This document shows positions 10,788-22,336 of a DNA stretch of 64,000 nt, one piece after another. This stretch comes from Brachycybe producta (Eukaryota > Arthropoda > Diplopoda > Playtdesmida > Andrognathidae), in contig JAUPFP010000009.1 of the NCBI GenBank assembly GCA_036925085.1, positions 3,306,461-3,370,460 of the forward strand, given 5' to 3'. Under the pieces are notes generated by a model that was not told the DNA's origin, did no database searches, and worked only from the letters and a program-made list of their open reading frames with translations. The position numbers and the translations under genes are program-made. Numbering within the stretch: position 1 is the stretch's first letter; each line of letters begins with the position of its first letter.

Positions 10788-11555
10788 CATTTGAATGAAT
10801 CTCACAAAACACATTGAAACAACTTCGAAAAACCCAGTGCTGACCCTTGACCACCCTTTAGTAACAGTAACAACTTAAATTGGCCAGAATGTTGAAGTTC
10901 TTGAAGCCAATTTTGGGGGGTGGGGGTGGGGGTGGGGGGTGCACACCAAGCAGGCCTTTAGGACAAAGATGGGTTTTTGCTGATACAAACTACTAAACAA
11001 ACAACATTTTGAATTTAATAACTTAATTATATCACTTTCAAGTGAGGGAATTTGTGGTGTTCGTGGCGCTCACACTTAAGTGCGCCAACACTTTAAAAGA
11101 CACACCTCCTTACTTATTATAAGAACAATCAGTGAGTTTGGTCCTCTTCAAATATAGGGTTTCTTATTATCATGATGGGTTTTTATATTTGGTAAATTGT
11201 TGGTTTTACAAATTGGTTTGCCACGCGCGTGCGCTCGCCCTTTATTTATAAGAAAAAAAAAACCGTTCTCTTAGCCCGCATTTTTACCACTATTATTACA
11301 ACCCGCATTTATTTGCGCAAAAAAAAATAAATTCTTTTTTGTAAAAATTTTCGACTTTTTCAAAAAAAATTTTTGTAAAAAAAAATATATGAAAAGCTTA
11401 AATTGGTTGTTGCTTCATAACAGAAATATTTTTGAGGGTTTAGAACCCACACATATTGCTTAGAACTTGGGTAGAAAATTAGAATGTGACAACAAATGGA
11501 TCAAGATTTGTTTCAATTGGGCTCTAGCCTCTCTCCATGCACCTAAATAGCTCAT
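10788..11555. other. Unclassified stretch containing a G-quadruplex motif
   Basis: Contains GGGGGGTGGGGGTGGGGG (about 10915-10939), which fits the four-tract G-quadruplex pattern. The rest is AT-rich with A-runs; no gene is seen. Confidence 0.5.
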
Positions 11556-11846
11556 CAGGGCCGTTTTTTAGGGGCATGCGGGTCGTGGCAACTTGCACGG
11601 AGAGTGAAAGAACCCCGAGGAACACCAAAAAGGGTCACAACAAATTTTTAATATTTGTTTAATTTTGTTTTCAATTAAAACAATTAAAACCGCAATTTTG
11701 GTTGAGAAAATAAAACAGAAAATTCAAATTTTGCCCAATTTAGGCACATTTTCTTACCAAAAGATTGTCAAAAAAAAAAGGGCCTAAATTGGGACGAGGT
11801 TGCACTAAACGTTTTGCACTGGGTGCCACAATGCCTATTGGGCGAG
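11556..11846 (+). mobile_element. Possible hAT-like fragment
   Basis: Starts CAGGGCCGTTTTTTAGGGGC, a form typical of hAT ends, and runs to GCACTGGGTGCCACAATGCC. The expected complement at the right end and an 8-bp duplication were not found, so it is probably truncated. Confidence 0.4.
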
Positions 11847-12415
11847 CGCATACGACAGACAATCGGTGGCGCTATTTTCAGGTGCGCTTTCTTCTCGCTA
11901 TTTTCCTTTTCAGGTGTGCCTTCTTTTCGCTATTCTTTCTAGTTCGCGCTATTCTTTGGTGCGCTTTTTAAATTTCAGGCGTCGACTTAATCTAGGTGGA
12001 ACAGGACTAAAAGCCTTATGGTGGGTGGGCCGTTAACCCTATTACAGACAATCCGGTGGCGAACAGTTTAGTCGGTCAGAAGGAACAGTATGCCTTATTA
12101 CAAAGCAATACGCACACAGCCGACTAAATAGGCGGACCGACAAAAAAAAGATGGGACATGTTTCCTTTTACCGACCGACCCGATTGTCGGCGGTGGGATG
12201 AAGATCCTGTACTCGGCCATCATGGACGCGCTATATTATAGTGCTTACATAGGTTTTGGACGGTGCACGCACATGATGGCAGGCATCCATGCACAAGCAC
12301 AACCACCGACAAACTGACGATCGTGTGTGCTTGCGTTTTGTCGGCCTCAAGCTTAACCTTCATTCACGCGACGTCGAACAACCTACCTCGAGCGAGGGTC
12401 AGCACACATGCGCGT
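11847..12415. other. GC-richer stretch with a duplicated ACAGACAATC-GGTGGCG word
   Basis: The word acagacaatc(c)ggtggcg occurs at about 11851 and 12044 and is echoed in complement near 12182. Short imperfect repeats of gcgctattctt lie between 11870 and 11970. No product is recognisable. Confidence 0.35.
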
Positions 12416-12419
12416 CTTC

Positions 12420-12775
12420 ATACCATATAAAAGCAAATATTAGCGACTTGTCAAAGCGTCGCGACTTGCTACTCAGTCGCCAAGCTTCTGTTCAAACAGA
12501 AGCTACAGGTCGCAAACTTTTCAAGTCACTACCCAACAACCAATCAGAGACCAGATTTTTTTTTGCATATGGCGTCTTCGATTCTCTCACTTCAATTTTA
12601 GTTGGAAGTTTACAGTGGAACTATACATTACTACAGTATTACACACCATGAAGACACGCCCAAAACGCTCGTAGTTGCAGCACATATATGTAGTGTGTGC
12701 CAGCGACTAGCGACTTGCTACTTCAAGTTGCTATGCTAGTCACTGGTCGCTAATCGCAGACGCTACGCTCAAGGA
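12420..12775. mobile_element. Candidate MITE with AGCGACTTG ends
   Basis: Both flanks are dense in GCGACTTGCTAC-type words in opposite orientation (12440-12480 and 12705-12760). The arms are diverged and no target duplication was found. Confidence 0.35.
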
Positions 12776-12815
12776 AGCATGTATGAGGTTCCAGCTTCAG
12801 ACATCTGACAGACTG

Positions 12816-13013
12816 ACAGGCAGTTAGAAATAGGTCAAAACTTCAGTTGGCTCCACAATTGTTATGACGACTGGCAACTTCTAATTGGCTGGTTATGTAG
12901 TTTGACGTTGAAAAGGGTGGAGCATGTGACTTCATAACCAGCCAATTAGAAGTTGCCAGTCGTCATAACAAGGGCGGAGCCAACTGAAATTTTGACCTAT
13001 TTCTAACTGCTTG
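12816..13013. mobile_element. Foldback MITE, copy 2, with 9-bp TSD (8 of 9)
   Basis: About 198 bp with ends ACAGGCAGTTAGAAATAGG and complement. The inner arms around GACTGGCAACTTCTAATTGG are nearly perfect. Flanks are GACAGACTG (12807-12815) and TACAGACTG (13014-13022). Same family as 68-223 and 51505-51718. Confidence 0.75.
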
Positions 13014-13022
13014 TACAGACTG

Positions 13023-13605
13023 TCGGTCGTGTGCCCTGACCTTATAACTACAATCTAGGCCGTCCCCGACTTGTCTGTCGTCTGTGCTCGCCCTAAAACG
13101 GCACCTTGGCATCATCTGCAATTGTGACTGAATATATGGTGGCTGCTGAATTTGAATCGTCTCAGTCTCAGGGCCATATTTAGATTCTGCAAATATTGAG
13201 GGCTATATGAGGGGGAGGGGAGGGGGGAAACTATGACTCTCAACTGGGACAGGTGTGATTTTTTTTTAGTTTGAAATTGACCATTGAAGAGAGAAACAAA
13301 AAAATTCTAAAAAAAAAAAGCTTTTGCACATTTTTTGTTACTATTTTTGAGTAAACTTTTTTTTGGACATTGTGTATGGCTTTTTTTTTAAATAAAAATT
13401 ATTTGTAAAGGTGAGATAAGGGGGGAGGGGGTTAAAATTCTGAGAGAGGGGTTACGAAATGGCGCAGATTTAGGAGAAAAATGGGGGTTAGAAAATGACA
13501 TCTAGACCTCTAGACCCTGATGCTTTAACAATGAAACACATTCAGGTCAGTTGGCCCTAGTAACTTTCATGAATGAAAATCTTTAGAAAATGTTTTTTAT
13601 GGTCT
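13023..13605. other. Unclassified stretch with purine-rich runs
   Basis: G-rich and A-rich runs at 13200-13260 and 13415-13450. No gene or element boundary is visible. Confidence 0.35.
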
Positions 13606-13606
13606 T

Positions 13607-13669
<63 letters not shown>
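13606..13669. repeat. (CT)n microsatellite
   Basis: About 29 CT units. The mirror-image 68- and 77-residue frames over it are repeat artefacts. Confidence 0.95.
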
Positions 13670-13671
<2 letters not shown>

Positions 13672-13789
13672 ATATATGGAAAGAAAGAAAGGGACAAAAA
13701 AAAACATGGCTGCCATTTTGAGAGGACAAAATCAACCACTATAAATAGGACTCTCAAAAGAAAGAGAAAAAAAAAGTAAATTTTTAGCA

Positions 13790-14180
13790 AGTAACTTTTT
13801 CAGATGTTTTATCAACAGCTGATTTTTCCAACTCTTTTGGTTATTTTTTGTTAGAAACTAGAACGATAGCTGAATTATCATGTTGAAGGATATCTTTCAA
13901 AATAAACTTTTTAGGTGAGTTTAAAGCGACCGATGCTTAACTGACGATATTTTATTTTATTTTTGTCTGTAAAAAGTTTATTTTGAAAGATATTATTAAC
14001 ATGAAAAATACCCTTAAGTGATTATGTGAGACCCTTCTAGTTTCTAAAACGCTTTATAGTTTTTTTTCATAATTTTGCAGTAGAAAAACAGAATAATCAT
14101 TATTTCAAAAATCATCATCATAATGATAGTATTTTCAAGTTGATATTTTTCAAAATAAAACTTTTTATAGATAAAAAAAA
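13790..14180 (+). repeat. Dispersed aaactagaa family, two adjacent members
   Basis: Carries the shared order acagctgatttttc, ttttgtt, agaaactagaa, then ttcaaaataaacttttt. Related segments lie at 21300-21440, 24890-25262, 29268-29400, 32800-32910, 43690-43800 and (minus) 48903-48988. Ends are undefined, so the element type is unknown. Confidence 0.5.
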
Positions 14181-14849
14181 ATCTTTTGTGATCCTTTTTT
14201 TGTGTATGTGACCTGAGTTTGAAATTTGAATCAGGTATTTTTTTTTTGGATGCGACACCTGGTGGTATTGCACCTTAAAATAGAATCTGTTTGAGAGTCT
14301 AGGGGGTCAATGGTGACTTGTGCTGAGGCGGTTGGAGGGTTGAAAAGGTCCACTGATTATACAGGATTGTAGAGTCGCCTCCCCACCCCACCCTCCAAAA
14401 AATATAAATGACTGATGAGGAGTTGATAGGTGAAAGGTCAACCTCTATATCCACCTCATTTTGAAACTCCCTCCTCCTCCTTCTCTTTTTTTTCATAAAA
14501 TATGGTTTTCTATAAAAACTAAATTTAGAAGTGTGACTGACTTGCCACGGGCTGTGTGATTTTTAAAGGTGTTTTATTGTATTCCTAAAACCAGTTGTGG
14601 TCACTTTTGAGGGTCAAACTTGTGCCCAAATATTGAAATTTCTATTTTTGAATTTTTTTTTCTCTCTATATTGATGGGGATGCAAATAACAATATACAAC
14701 AATACTCCAAATTTTAAAAATAGAAAATTGGGTTCTTTTTATTTTCTTCTTCTTCTGGGGACCATCAGCTGCTCCAATGATCACCTGACCTTATGGCCCT
14801 TTTTTTGGTGGTCAGTGTGTTGCCAGGTTTTGATTGTAAAAGTTATTTG
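14181..14849. other. Unclassified stretch, no gene seen
   Basis: Pyrimidine-rich TCC repeats near 14465-14490 and T-runs. No supported gene or repeat. Confidence 0.3.
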
Positions 14850-15817
14850 TAGCTTCAATAAGAAAAAAGGACACATCATGCAGACGCACAAATATAAACG
14901 CGTGCCAAGAGTTACTTCAAGTGGCTGAATAGATATTCATTTTATTTATGTCCTCCTAGATGGCGCGGCTGCATTGATCATTATGTTCTATAGGAGAGGT
15001 CTCTTCTCTCATCCACCCGCGGTTTTGAGAAAATTTATATTTTTCAAGCGAGAGTTTTTCAGGAGAAATATTACGAAAAAATTCAAAGTGGTTTGGAAAC
15101 TAGAATAGTTGATGTTAATTCTAAAAAAAAATCATGATATCTTTCAAAATAAACATTTTATGACAGTTTTGAAAATAAAGGCGAAAATAGTTTTTCATGA
15201 AATGTCAATGGAACAAGGGATTCAAGGAACCCTATGGACCTCCATTGCTTTAATATTATGCTTTGTTTCCAAAAAAAAAATTCATAAAAAAATAACCCCT
15301 GGGTAGAATTTTTTGATTTTTTGTCATGAGGGGCATATTGACCCACTGAATCAAATAAAAAATACTGCATGTCTTTATGTAATTCTGTTCTTGAGTTGTT
15401 CGACCCACAAACTCGGAAATCCAGACATACAGACAAACAGACATCCTTTTTTGCCCCTGGAGGTCAAAAACCAAAAAATCCGGGTCATTTTCAAACTGAA
15501 CTATAAGATTGTTTATTTTTTAAGATATTGTCATGAAAAAACTTTTAGCATAATCTGTTACCATTCTAGTTTTGAAAACAATTTGCATTTTTTCGTAATT
15601 TTGTTTTTATATATAAAAAAAAACGTTCGCTTGACGTTGTTGAATCCAAATTTTCAAAATTTACAAAAAACCGTCTATGGAGCATAGCATTAGCCATTGC
15701 ATTAATGGCACCATCTGGGAGAACAAAAGCAAAATAAATATTAATTCAGCCACCTTTGTAGCTTCAATAAAGGACACATGAGAGACACAGACAAACGCGT
15801 GCCAAGAGTTACTTCAA
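14850..15817. repeat. Inverted-repeat element flanked by long direct repeats
   Basis: A ~46-bp inverted pair (14921-14966, gtggctgaat...gatggcgc; complement at 15708-15753) encloses about 740 bp. Immediately outside each arm is a 60-70-bp direct repeat sharing tagcttcaataa and AACGCGTGCCAAGAGTTAC (14850-14920 and 15756-15817). The direct repeats are far longer than a normal target duplication. Confidence 0.7.
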
Positions 15818-15839
15818 GCTTTAAGCTTTAATGTTAAAA

Positions 15840-16470
15840 ATGGAGGGGGGGGGGGGGGGGGTGGAAGGGTCAATTGAAGAGGTTGAGTTGAGGTTGTAAA
15901 GAAATGAGGTGGGGGTGGATGGATGACCATTAAAAACAAAGAAACAAGCATTTTCACAGGTGACAATTAGGAGCCACCACCCACACCAAAGTCGTTTACA
16001 TGTCAAAAAACAAGCATTTTCTTCAAGAGTCATTTATTAAGTCTCAACTACAACTCACTGATGAGTTGTTTTGTTTTTTTCGGAAATTCAGACATGGGAG
16101 TAGGGGGGGGGGGGAGGAGGAGGAGGAGGAGGTGGGAATTTTTCTTTTATATATTTTTTTTTTCTCTTTTGGTTGACAAGATAACTTGGGCAACAACGGT
16201 ATTTAACACCTACGCCCAATCTAACCTTAATTTACTATGGGACTTGGATGTGTCAGAATGAAGAGAGATGAAAAACGGGGCATTTATCTTATGTACAGAC
16301 ACAAACATGATGAACATGAATTTGCACCATAGGCGTGCAACACACAAGCTTGCACACATGTAATCAACACAAACATGCTCACACACACAATTAATACTAA
16401 CATGCACACACAGAGATATAACAGATAAACATCCACACGGGCCAGAGATCCATCGGGGTGGGGGGGGGGG
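15840..16470. other. Homopolymer, GGA and CA-rich spacer
   Basis: G runs at 15844-15860 and 16098-16112, (GGA)n at 16112-16131, and CA-rich sequence at 16290-16430. Small frames here are low-complexity. Confidence 0.5.
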
Positions 16471-16850
16471 GTGGTTCTTTGGTTTTTTCCAACTGTTACC
16501 ACCAATGTTTTCGGCTCTCCGCAGACTCCACTACAGATGGCTGCTGTCCATTGCAAACTTGTGCCCTTATACAATTATGGGTGGGTGGGGCATAGTCAGT
16601 TTCCTGTCCATTGCAAACTTGTGCCCTTATACCCTTATGGGTGGGTGGGGCATAGTCAATTTCCTGTCCATTGCAAACTTGGCGAGGAGGACACTTCACA
16701 GCACATTCTCTTTCATTGTATGCAGCCCGCTCACACTGCAGCATGTGACCGACACATCTCGTGGCCCACTAGTGCAGGTCTTGGTTGGCCAATCCACCCA
16801 GCTGACCTTTTTTTTTCAAGCATGGCCACGTGAAGGCAATGCATGAATTC
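16471..16850 (+). pseudogene. LINE reverse-transcriptase C-terminal tail with internal 60-bp repeat
   Basis: The frame from 16471 ends with a segment reading GEEDTSQHILFHC, which resembles the Cys/His zinc-knuckle-like motif near the C terminus of many non-LTR retrotransposon polymerases. Just upstream, a 60-bp unit is repeated (starts at about 16545 and 16605, partial third at 16665), giving an in-frame 20-residue repeat beginning VHCKLVPLY. The upstream RT domain is absent. A second, weaker reading is an unrelated low-copy sequence. Confidence 0.45.
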
Positions 16851-17287
16851 GCCAATGATGCGGTTTTTTCGATACCCTGAATCTCATGATGATGCCACCA
16901 CTGGCACCAGCTCTGCCAGCCACAGTGATAACTTCCAGTCAGATACTACTGTAGCTAGTGTCCACCCTATCAGCCTCTCTATCTTCTGCCAGTAATGACT
17001 AAATCACCTGAACTGAACATTAAAACCGATAACACGGACCTGTTAATCTCATCCTAGTGCATAAATCCTAGCTGTTAACTTAGGGATAATTTATTTATGT
17101 GGCATTTGGGAGGGGTATGGGGCCCATAGTCCCTAGTCTATCCTCTGGTGAACATCCTATTGTTTAAGACTATTGTACACTAATTGGTGCAAGTGGCCTT
17201 AAGGCTATCGGCAGACAAGCCATAATCATATTTGCAACACACAGGCATACAACACAAAAACATGCAAACAAATAATTCCCAGACAAG
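16851..17287. other. Possible LINE 3' flank, otherwise unclassified
   Basis: Continues downstream of the RT-like tail without obvious repeats and may be its 3' untranslated region. CA-rich words appear near 17235-17270. Confidence 0.3.
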
Positions 17288-17295
17288 CTTATAAC

Positions 17296-17631
17296 TAGGG
17301 CTCGGATTTTTATGCAGTATCATCAAGCAAAATGTTTCTCAATCTGTGGCCCAAGTGCCAATAGGGAAGTAATCATCATTAGAGTAACTGCAATTATGTT
17401 GTTGTTTTCTAATCAGAAAGGGCTGGTTAGAGAGGCTATAGATGTCTGGTTGCTATTAGTTGTCAACTAGAGAGTTCTAGCCTCTAACCAGTGTTTTTGA
17501 TTAGAAAGAAAAACATTAATTGCAAGTTGCTCTAATGATGATGATTGAGGCTGATGATTTCACAATTTTTACAATTGGGTTGTAAATTGAGAAACATTTG
17601 CTTTGTTCTTGCATTAAAAATCCGAGCCCTA
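17296..17631. mobile_element. hAT-type MITE with perfect 8-bp TSD
   Basis: A 336-bp element with inverted ends TAGGGCTCGGATTTTTATGC and complement. It is flanked by a perfect 8-bp duplication CTTATAAC at 17288-17295 and 17632-17639. Eight-bp duplications and TAGGG/CAGGG ends are characteristic of hAT transposons. The inner arms pair further (GTTTCTCAAT, TTGCTCTAATGATG). No coding capacity. Confidence 0.85.
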
Positions 17632-17639
17632 CTTATAAC

Positions 17640-18824
17640 AGAGACCTACAAACACACAAACACACACATACATACAAACAGGAGGCTGGACAGTGGACAC
17701 ATTTAATTACATTAGGAGTATAGAAGTTCAACACAAAACACATACAGAATACACACAAAAAAAAATTATGGGGACATTCTTTATGATTAGGTATAGAGAG
17801 ACCTACAACATTGTAGATTGTAGGATACACTATCTCTTTACAAATAAATCTACCCAAAAAAAATTTTTTTCTCTCTCAAGACTCCGCCTCCTTGTGGTCA
17901 CCACTAATGGCTCGAATTCTATAGAATGGACAGTCAACATAAATTGTTCAACACTTAAAAAAAAAAGCGTCATAATAAAAGACACACTTTTTAAAGGTTG
18001 TTTGTGTGTTGTGTGTCTATCTATCTATACGTGTGAACACCACCCACTACAACTTCATTTTAAACTTGGTGTCATACAGTGTTATACAACCTTATTATTG
18101 TGTGGGTTCTCAACCCACCGGATTAACGCATGTGTCAGTTGTGTGGTCAGTAGTAAATATGGTCAACAACTAAATCAGTGGATAAATTGATTATCTCTAT
18201 TGACAAAACATTAAAAAGTCAGAAGATTAATTGTTTAACATATTTGTGACTAGAAATACAATTAAAGAAAATTCTGAATAAATTGAGGGAGGGGGGGGGG
18301 GGGGGAAATAATAGCTGTGGCTCACTTTTATGGGCCACACGTTGAACACGGTTTAATGGTTCAACACAGAGGACACTTTGAATTATATGAGGAGGAAAAG
18401 GAGGAGGGACGGGGTGGTTATAAGTAAGAGGACCACCCTTTGTTTTGTTTTTTGGCTTTCTTTTGTTTTTTTGAAAGACCACCCTGAGAAAGAAAAAAAA
18501 ACACACACAGAAAACATTTATTTAGGACATTTACAATGAAAATAACATAAATTTCAAGAAGAGAAGAAAATAACTTTTTTTTTTCTTTAAATTGTTGAGT
18601 ATTTTTATTTAAAAAAAAGTTAATAGACTCATCATTGAGTTTTTGTATTTTTTTTTTTCGAAAGTTTATTAAGTAGAAAGGTTTTTTTTAAGTGGCCATC
18701 TTTAAAAAGAAAAACAAATAAAACCCCCAAGAGATTTGGTCACGAATTGAATTTTCATTTGTTGAATTTAATTTATGGATGAATTCAGAGAGAACCTAAA
18801 AAAAATTTCAGTGTTTCTTAAAAG
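17640..18824. other. Unclassified stretch with CA-rich and G-run sequence
   Basis: (CA)-rich at 17648-17675, a G run at 18288-18306 and A-rich sequence to 18720. A 165-residue frame at 17693-18190 shows no recognisable domain and poor codon texture. Confidence 0.35.
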
Positions 18825-19571
18825 TACGGAGCCCTGTAAAGAACATGACTTTTTTTTATTTTTTTTGAAATTTCAAACAAAATATCTGAAATTTCAAATA
18901 AAATATCTGAAATTTCAAATAAAATATCGGAAATTCCAAAAAAATATCGGAAATTTCAAACAAAATATCGGAAATCTCAAACAAACTATCTGAAATGGCA
19001 TACAAAATATCTGAAACTTCAAACAAAATATCTGAAATTTCAAACAAAATATCTGAAATTTCAAACAAAATATCTGACATTTCAAACAAACTATCTGACA
19101 TTTCAAACAAACTATCTGAAATTTCAAACAAACTATCTGACATTTCAAACAAACTATCTGAAATTTCAAATAAAATATCGAAAATTCCAAAAAATAACGG
19201 AAATTTCAAACAAAATATCGGAAATCTCAAACAAAATATCTTAAATTTCAAACAAACTATCTAAAATTTTAAACAAACTATCTGAAATTTCAAACAAAAT
19301 ATCTGAAATTTCAAACAAAATATCTGAAATTTCAAACAAACTTATCTAAAATTTCAAACAAATTATCTGAAATTTCAAACAAAATATCTGAAATTTCAAA
19401 CAAAATATCTAAAATTTCAAACAAAATATCTGGAATTTCAAACAAAATATCTGAAATTTCAAACAAAATATCTGACTAAAATATGAACCACTATAATTGA
19501 AATTTCAGATATTTTGCTTGAAATGTCAGATAAAATAAAAAAAAAACTCAAGTCCTTCACAGGGCTCCGTA
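18825..19571. mobile_element. Inverted-repeat element with minisatellite core
   Basis: Begins TACGGAGCCCTGTAAAGAAC and ends with the complement-like AGTCCTTCACAGGGCTCCGTA; poly-T and poly-A tracts lie just inside. The 21-bp minisatellite fills the interior. The terminal word matches an internal segment of family P. Confidence 0.6.
18866..19488 (+). repeat. 21-bp minisatellite, about 29 copies
   Basis: Unit GAAATTTCAAACAAAATATCT with variants (ACTATCT, TCGG, GACATTTC). An inverted unit follows at 19497-19536. Because 21 is a multiple of 3, four overlapping frames stay open on both strands; none is a gene. Confidence 0.95.
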
Positions 19572-20019
19572 TTCAAAGGGAACAACAGCAACAAAACAAC
19601 AAAAACAAATCACCTGCCCTTTTCTGAACGTGAAATTGCAAATTGTATAATTATATGAGGCCCTTTACTTTTTATTGTTATTATTGCTTAAACAGTGATT
19701 TTTTTCTTAATCACACACGCCCACTAAAATATGGAGAGAATGAAGAAAAAAAAAAAACTCATTTAAACCCCTCTCTCTCTCTCTCTTTATATTCTCATCA
19801 TCATAATCATCATCCACCCCTTAAAAAACATCAGGTAATATAAATTGTATGTGTAATGTATTTGAACTTATTTATCAGCTGCTCACACAAGAAGCCACAT
19901 TGTGTTTGTGTGTGCGCATTGTATGTTTACAGCCTAAGTGAAAAATTAACTCATTTTGTACAATTACTAGACAATTTGCAAAGTCGTAGACTAATAACGT
20001 TCCTATAGAGGATTAAAAG
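19572..20019. other. Unclassified stretch, no gene seen
   Basis: Short CT run at 19772-19786 and GT-rich words near 19900. Nothing else recognised. Confidence 0.3.
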
Positions 20020-20345
20020 CTCAGCTCATGTGCTTTTGTGGGTCTCAGCTGGACTCTATGAACTTGCTGCACTTTTGCCAAAAACTCAGCCCGTGGACTT
20101 TGTTGGGGTCTCATGAACCAAGTGGAAGTTTGCAAATCTGCAGGGAATTCAACTTTGTGGAGCACATAAACCTGGTGGACGTTTGTAAAAATAAAAAAAA
20201 GACCAAGTTTGTTATGTTAGCATTGTTGGACTCATGAACCTTGTGGAGGTTTTTGCAAAAAAAAAACCCCCAGCCCAGAGACTTTGTGGGTATCCTGAAT
20301 TTGATGAACATTTGTAAAAAAAAAAAGCGCAGGACTTGGAAGAAA
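20020..20345 (+). repeat. Degenerate tandem repeat of about 70 bp
   Basis: Related segments containing ctcatgaacc-aagtggaagtttgc-aaaa-actttgtggg recur about four times with strong drift. Confidence 0.5.
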
Positions 20346-20727
20346 AAAAAAAAAAAGAAATGCTTTTGTGTTATTTTAACATCTGCCCCCCTTGAAGCAA
20401 CTTCTGGGTCCCATCGACATAGGGCGTACTTATACTTGTATGACAGAGGGATTGTTTAAGTTCCCTTTTTGTGTGTGTGTTTACACTTTTAAGTTCATTG
20501 ACTCTTGATTAGCATTAAAGCATTTAATTGATTATAACTGGTTTCTTCTCCAGTAATGATCAGAGGAGATTTAGGATTGATTGCTCTTGATTGGGGGGTG
20601 TTGATGAGCAATCGGGTTAGAAACTTTGGAGTGGCCACGGGACAGGTTTTAATATCCTCGGCCCTCAATGGTCACTTTTTTTTTAATCTTCAAGACTCAA
20701 TCCGAGCCACATTTCTCTACACGGTTA

Positions 20728-21013
20728 TACCTAGTACACACACCTGATAATTTAAATGCATTTAAATAATAAACGTGTTCTACAGAGCCCTGTGAAGGGC
20801 AAACAAACAATATGTTGTCGAATTCAATTTAATCAGTAAATAATCTGAAAATTTTCAGTTAATACTTAAATATAAAATATATAAACTATTGATTTAGTAT
20901 TTCAATTTAAAATATTAATAATAAAAGTCAATTTTTTATTTGGTTCATGTCCTTAACTGGATTCCGTATAACTTACCTAAACACATTTTATTTGAATTCA
21001 TTTAACTCGTGTA
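20728..21013 (-). mobile_element. Family P MITE, copy 6
   Basis: A 286-bp minus-oriented copy starting TACCTAGTACACACACCTG, flanked by TTA at 20725-20727 and 21014-21016. A few terminal bases are lost at the far end. It serves as the uninterrupted reference for copy 4. Confidence 0.85.
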
Positions 21014-21031
21014 TTAGAATGGGATTTCAAA

Positions 21032-21107
21032 ATATGAGGCGCCGTTTGGGTCATAATTAATATACTTTATAAAGTATATTAATTATGACCCAAATGGCGC
21101 CTCATAT
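21032..21107. repeat. 76-bp near-perfect palindrome, no loop
   Basis: Arms of 38 bp (21032-21069 and 21070-21107) around the centre CTTTATAAAG with a single mismatch. It lies 18 bp beyond family P copy 6. It could be a very small MITE or an arrested inverted duplication; no target duplication is clear. Confidence 0.85.
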
Positions 21108-21299
21108 CAAACCAAAAAACCTAAGCCAAAATTCAAAAAGAAACCTGAAGGCATGCCTTAATTGTAAGTAGAAACTTTAAAGGCGATCCTTCAGTTTAAA
21201 TATTCATAAAGGTCTAGGCTTAAGTAGCACTTAGGGATCAGTTTTAGAATTTTCATTACAGGGTGGATTTTATGTTTAGCATACATGTAATTCTTTAAG

Positions 21300-21440
21300 A
21301 TGGGGTTTATGAACAGCTGATTTTCGAACTATTTGATTATTTTGTCTTTCAGGTGCTAAAAATTAAGAGAAACTACAAAATGTTTTAGAAACTAGAAAGG
21401 TAGCTCAATCACTTGGAGACTTTATGTAGAATCTACTTAT
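21300..21440 (+). repeat. Dispersed aaactagaa family member
   Basis: Shows aacagctgattttcgaac, ttttgtctttcagg and ttttagaaactagaaagg in the same order as other members. Confidence 0.5.
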
Positions 21441-21587
21441 TTATAGGTTGAACCTTATTCACTTAAGCGCCTTACAGCGCCACTGCAATGGTTAATGCTT
21501 AGGCTGCATAGACGTTTTTGTAAAATTTGGACGCAAATACGTCGAGTGAATGTTTTTTGAAAACAACATTATTAAAACACAAGGCTT

Positions 21588-22336
21588 ATAAGAACCACAC
21601 AGCTCGTGGGCACACCTGGCTCATAACAACCACAATATTCATGGACACACCAGGTCCATAAGAACCACAAAGCTCATGAGCACACCGGTCTCATGAGAAC
21701 CACACAGCTCATGGGCACACCAAACTCATAAAGAAACACAAAGCTCATGGGCACACATGGCTCATAACAACCACAAAACTCATGAGCATACCAGGCTCAT
21801 AAGAACCACAACACTCACAGGCACACCTGGCTCATAACAACCACAAAGCTCATGGGCACACTAGCCTCATAAGAACCACAAATCTCATGGGCACACTAGG
21901 CTCATAAGAACCACAAAGCTCATGGGCACACTATCCTCATAAGAACCACAAAGCTTATGGGCACACCAAGCTCATAACCACAAAGCTCACGGGCACACCA
22001 GACTCAAAAGAACCACAAAGCTTATGGGCACACAAAGCTCATAACCATGAAGCTCATGGGCACTCCAACCTCAAAAGAACCACACAGCTTATGGGCACAC
22101 AAAGCTCATAACAACCACAAAGCTCATGGGCACACATGGCTCATAAGAACCACACAGCTCATGGGCACACCAGACTCAAAAGAACCACAAAACTTATGGG
22201 CACACCAAACTCACAAAGCTCATGGGTACACATGGCTCATAAGAACCATAAAACTCATGAGCATACCAGGCTCATAAGAACCACACAGATCATGGGCATG
22301 CAAGGCCCAATAATAACCACAAAACCCATGGGCTAA
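21588..22336 (+). repeat. ~35-bp minisatellite, about 20 copies
   Basis: Unit close to CTCATAAGAACCACAAAGCT plus CATGGGCACACCAGG, with substitutions and short indels. Open frames across it are artefacts. Confidence 0.9.

Noticed and set aside
12289-12651. 120-residue open frame in GC-richer DNA
   Set aside because: It overlaps the AGCGACTTG inverted words of a candidate MITE and matches no protein I know.
17693-18190. 165-residue open frame
   Set aside because: Longest non-repeat frame in the window, but Cys/Thr/Tyr-rich with no domain, and it starts inside CA-rich sequence next to a MITE. Probably chance.
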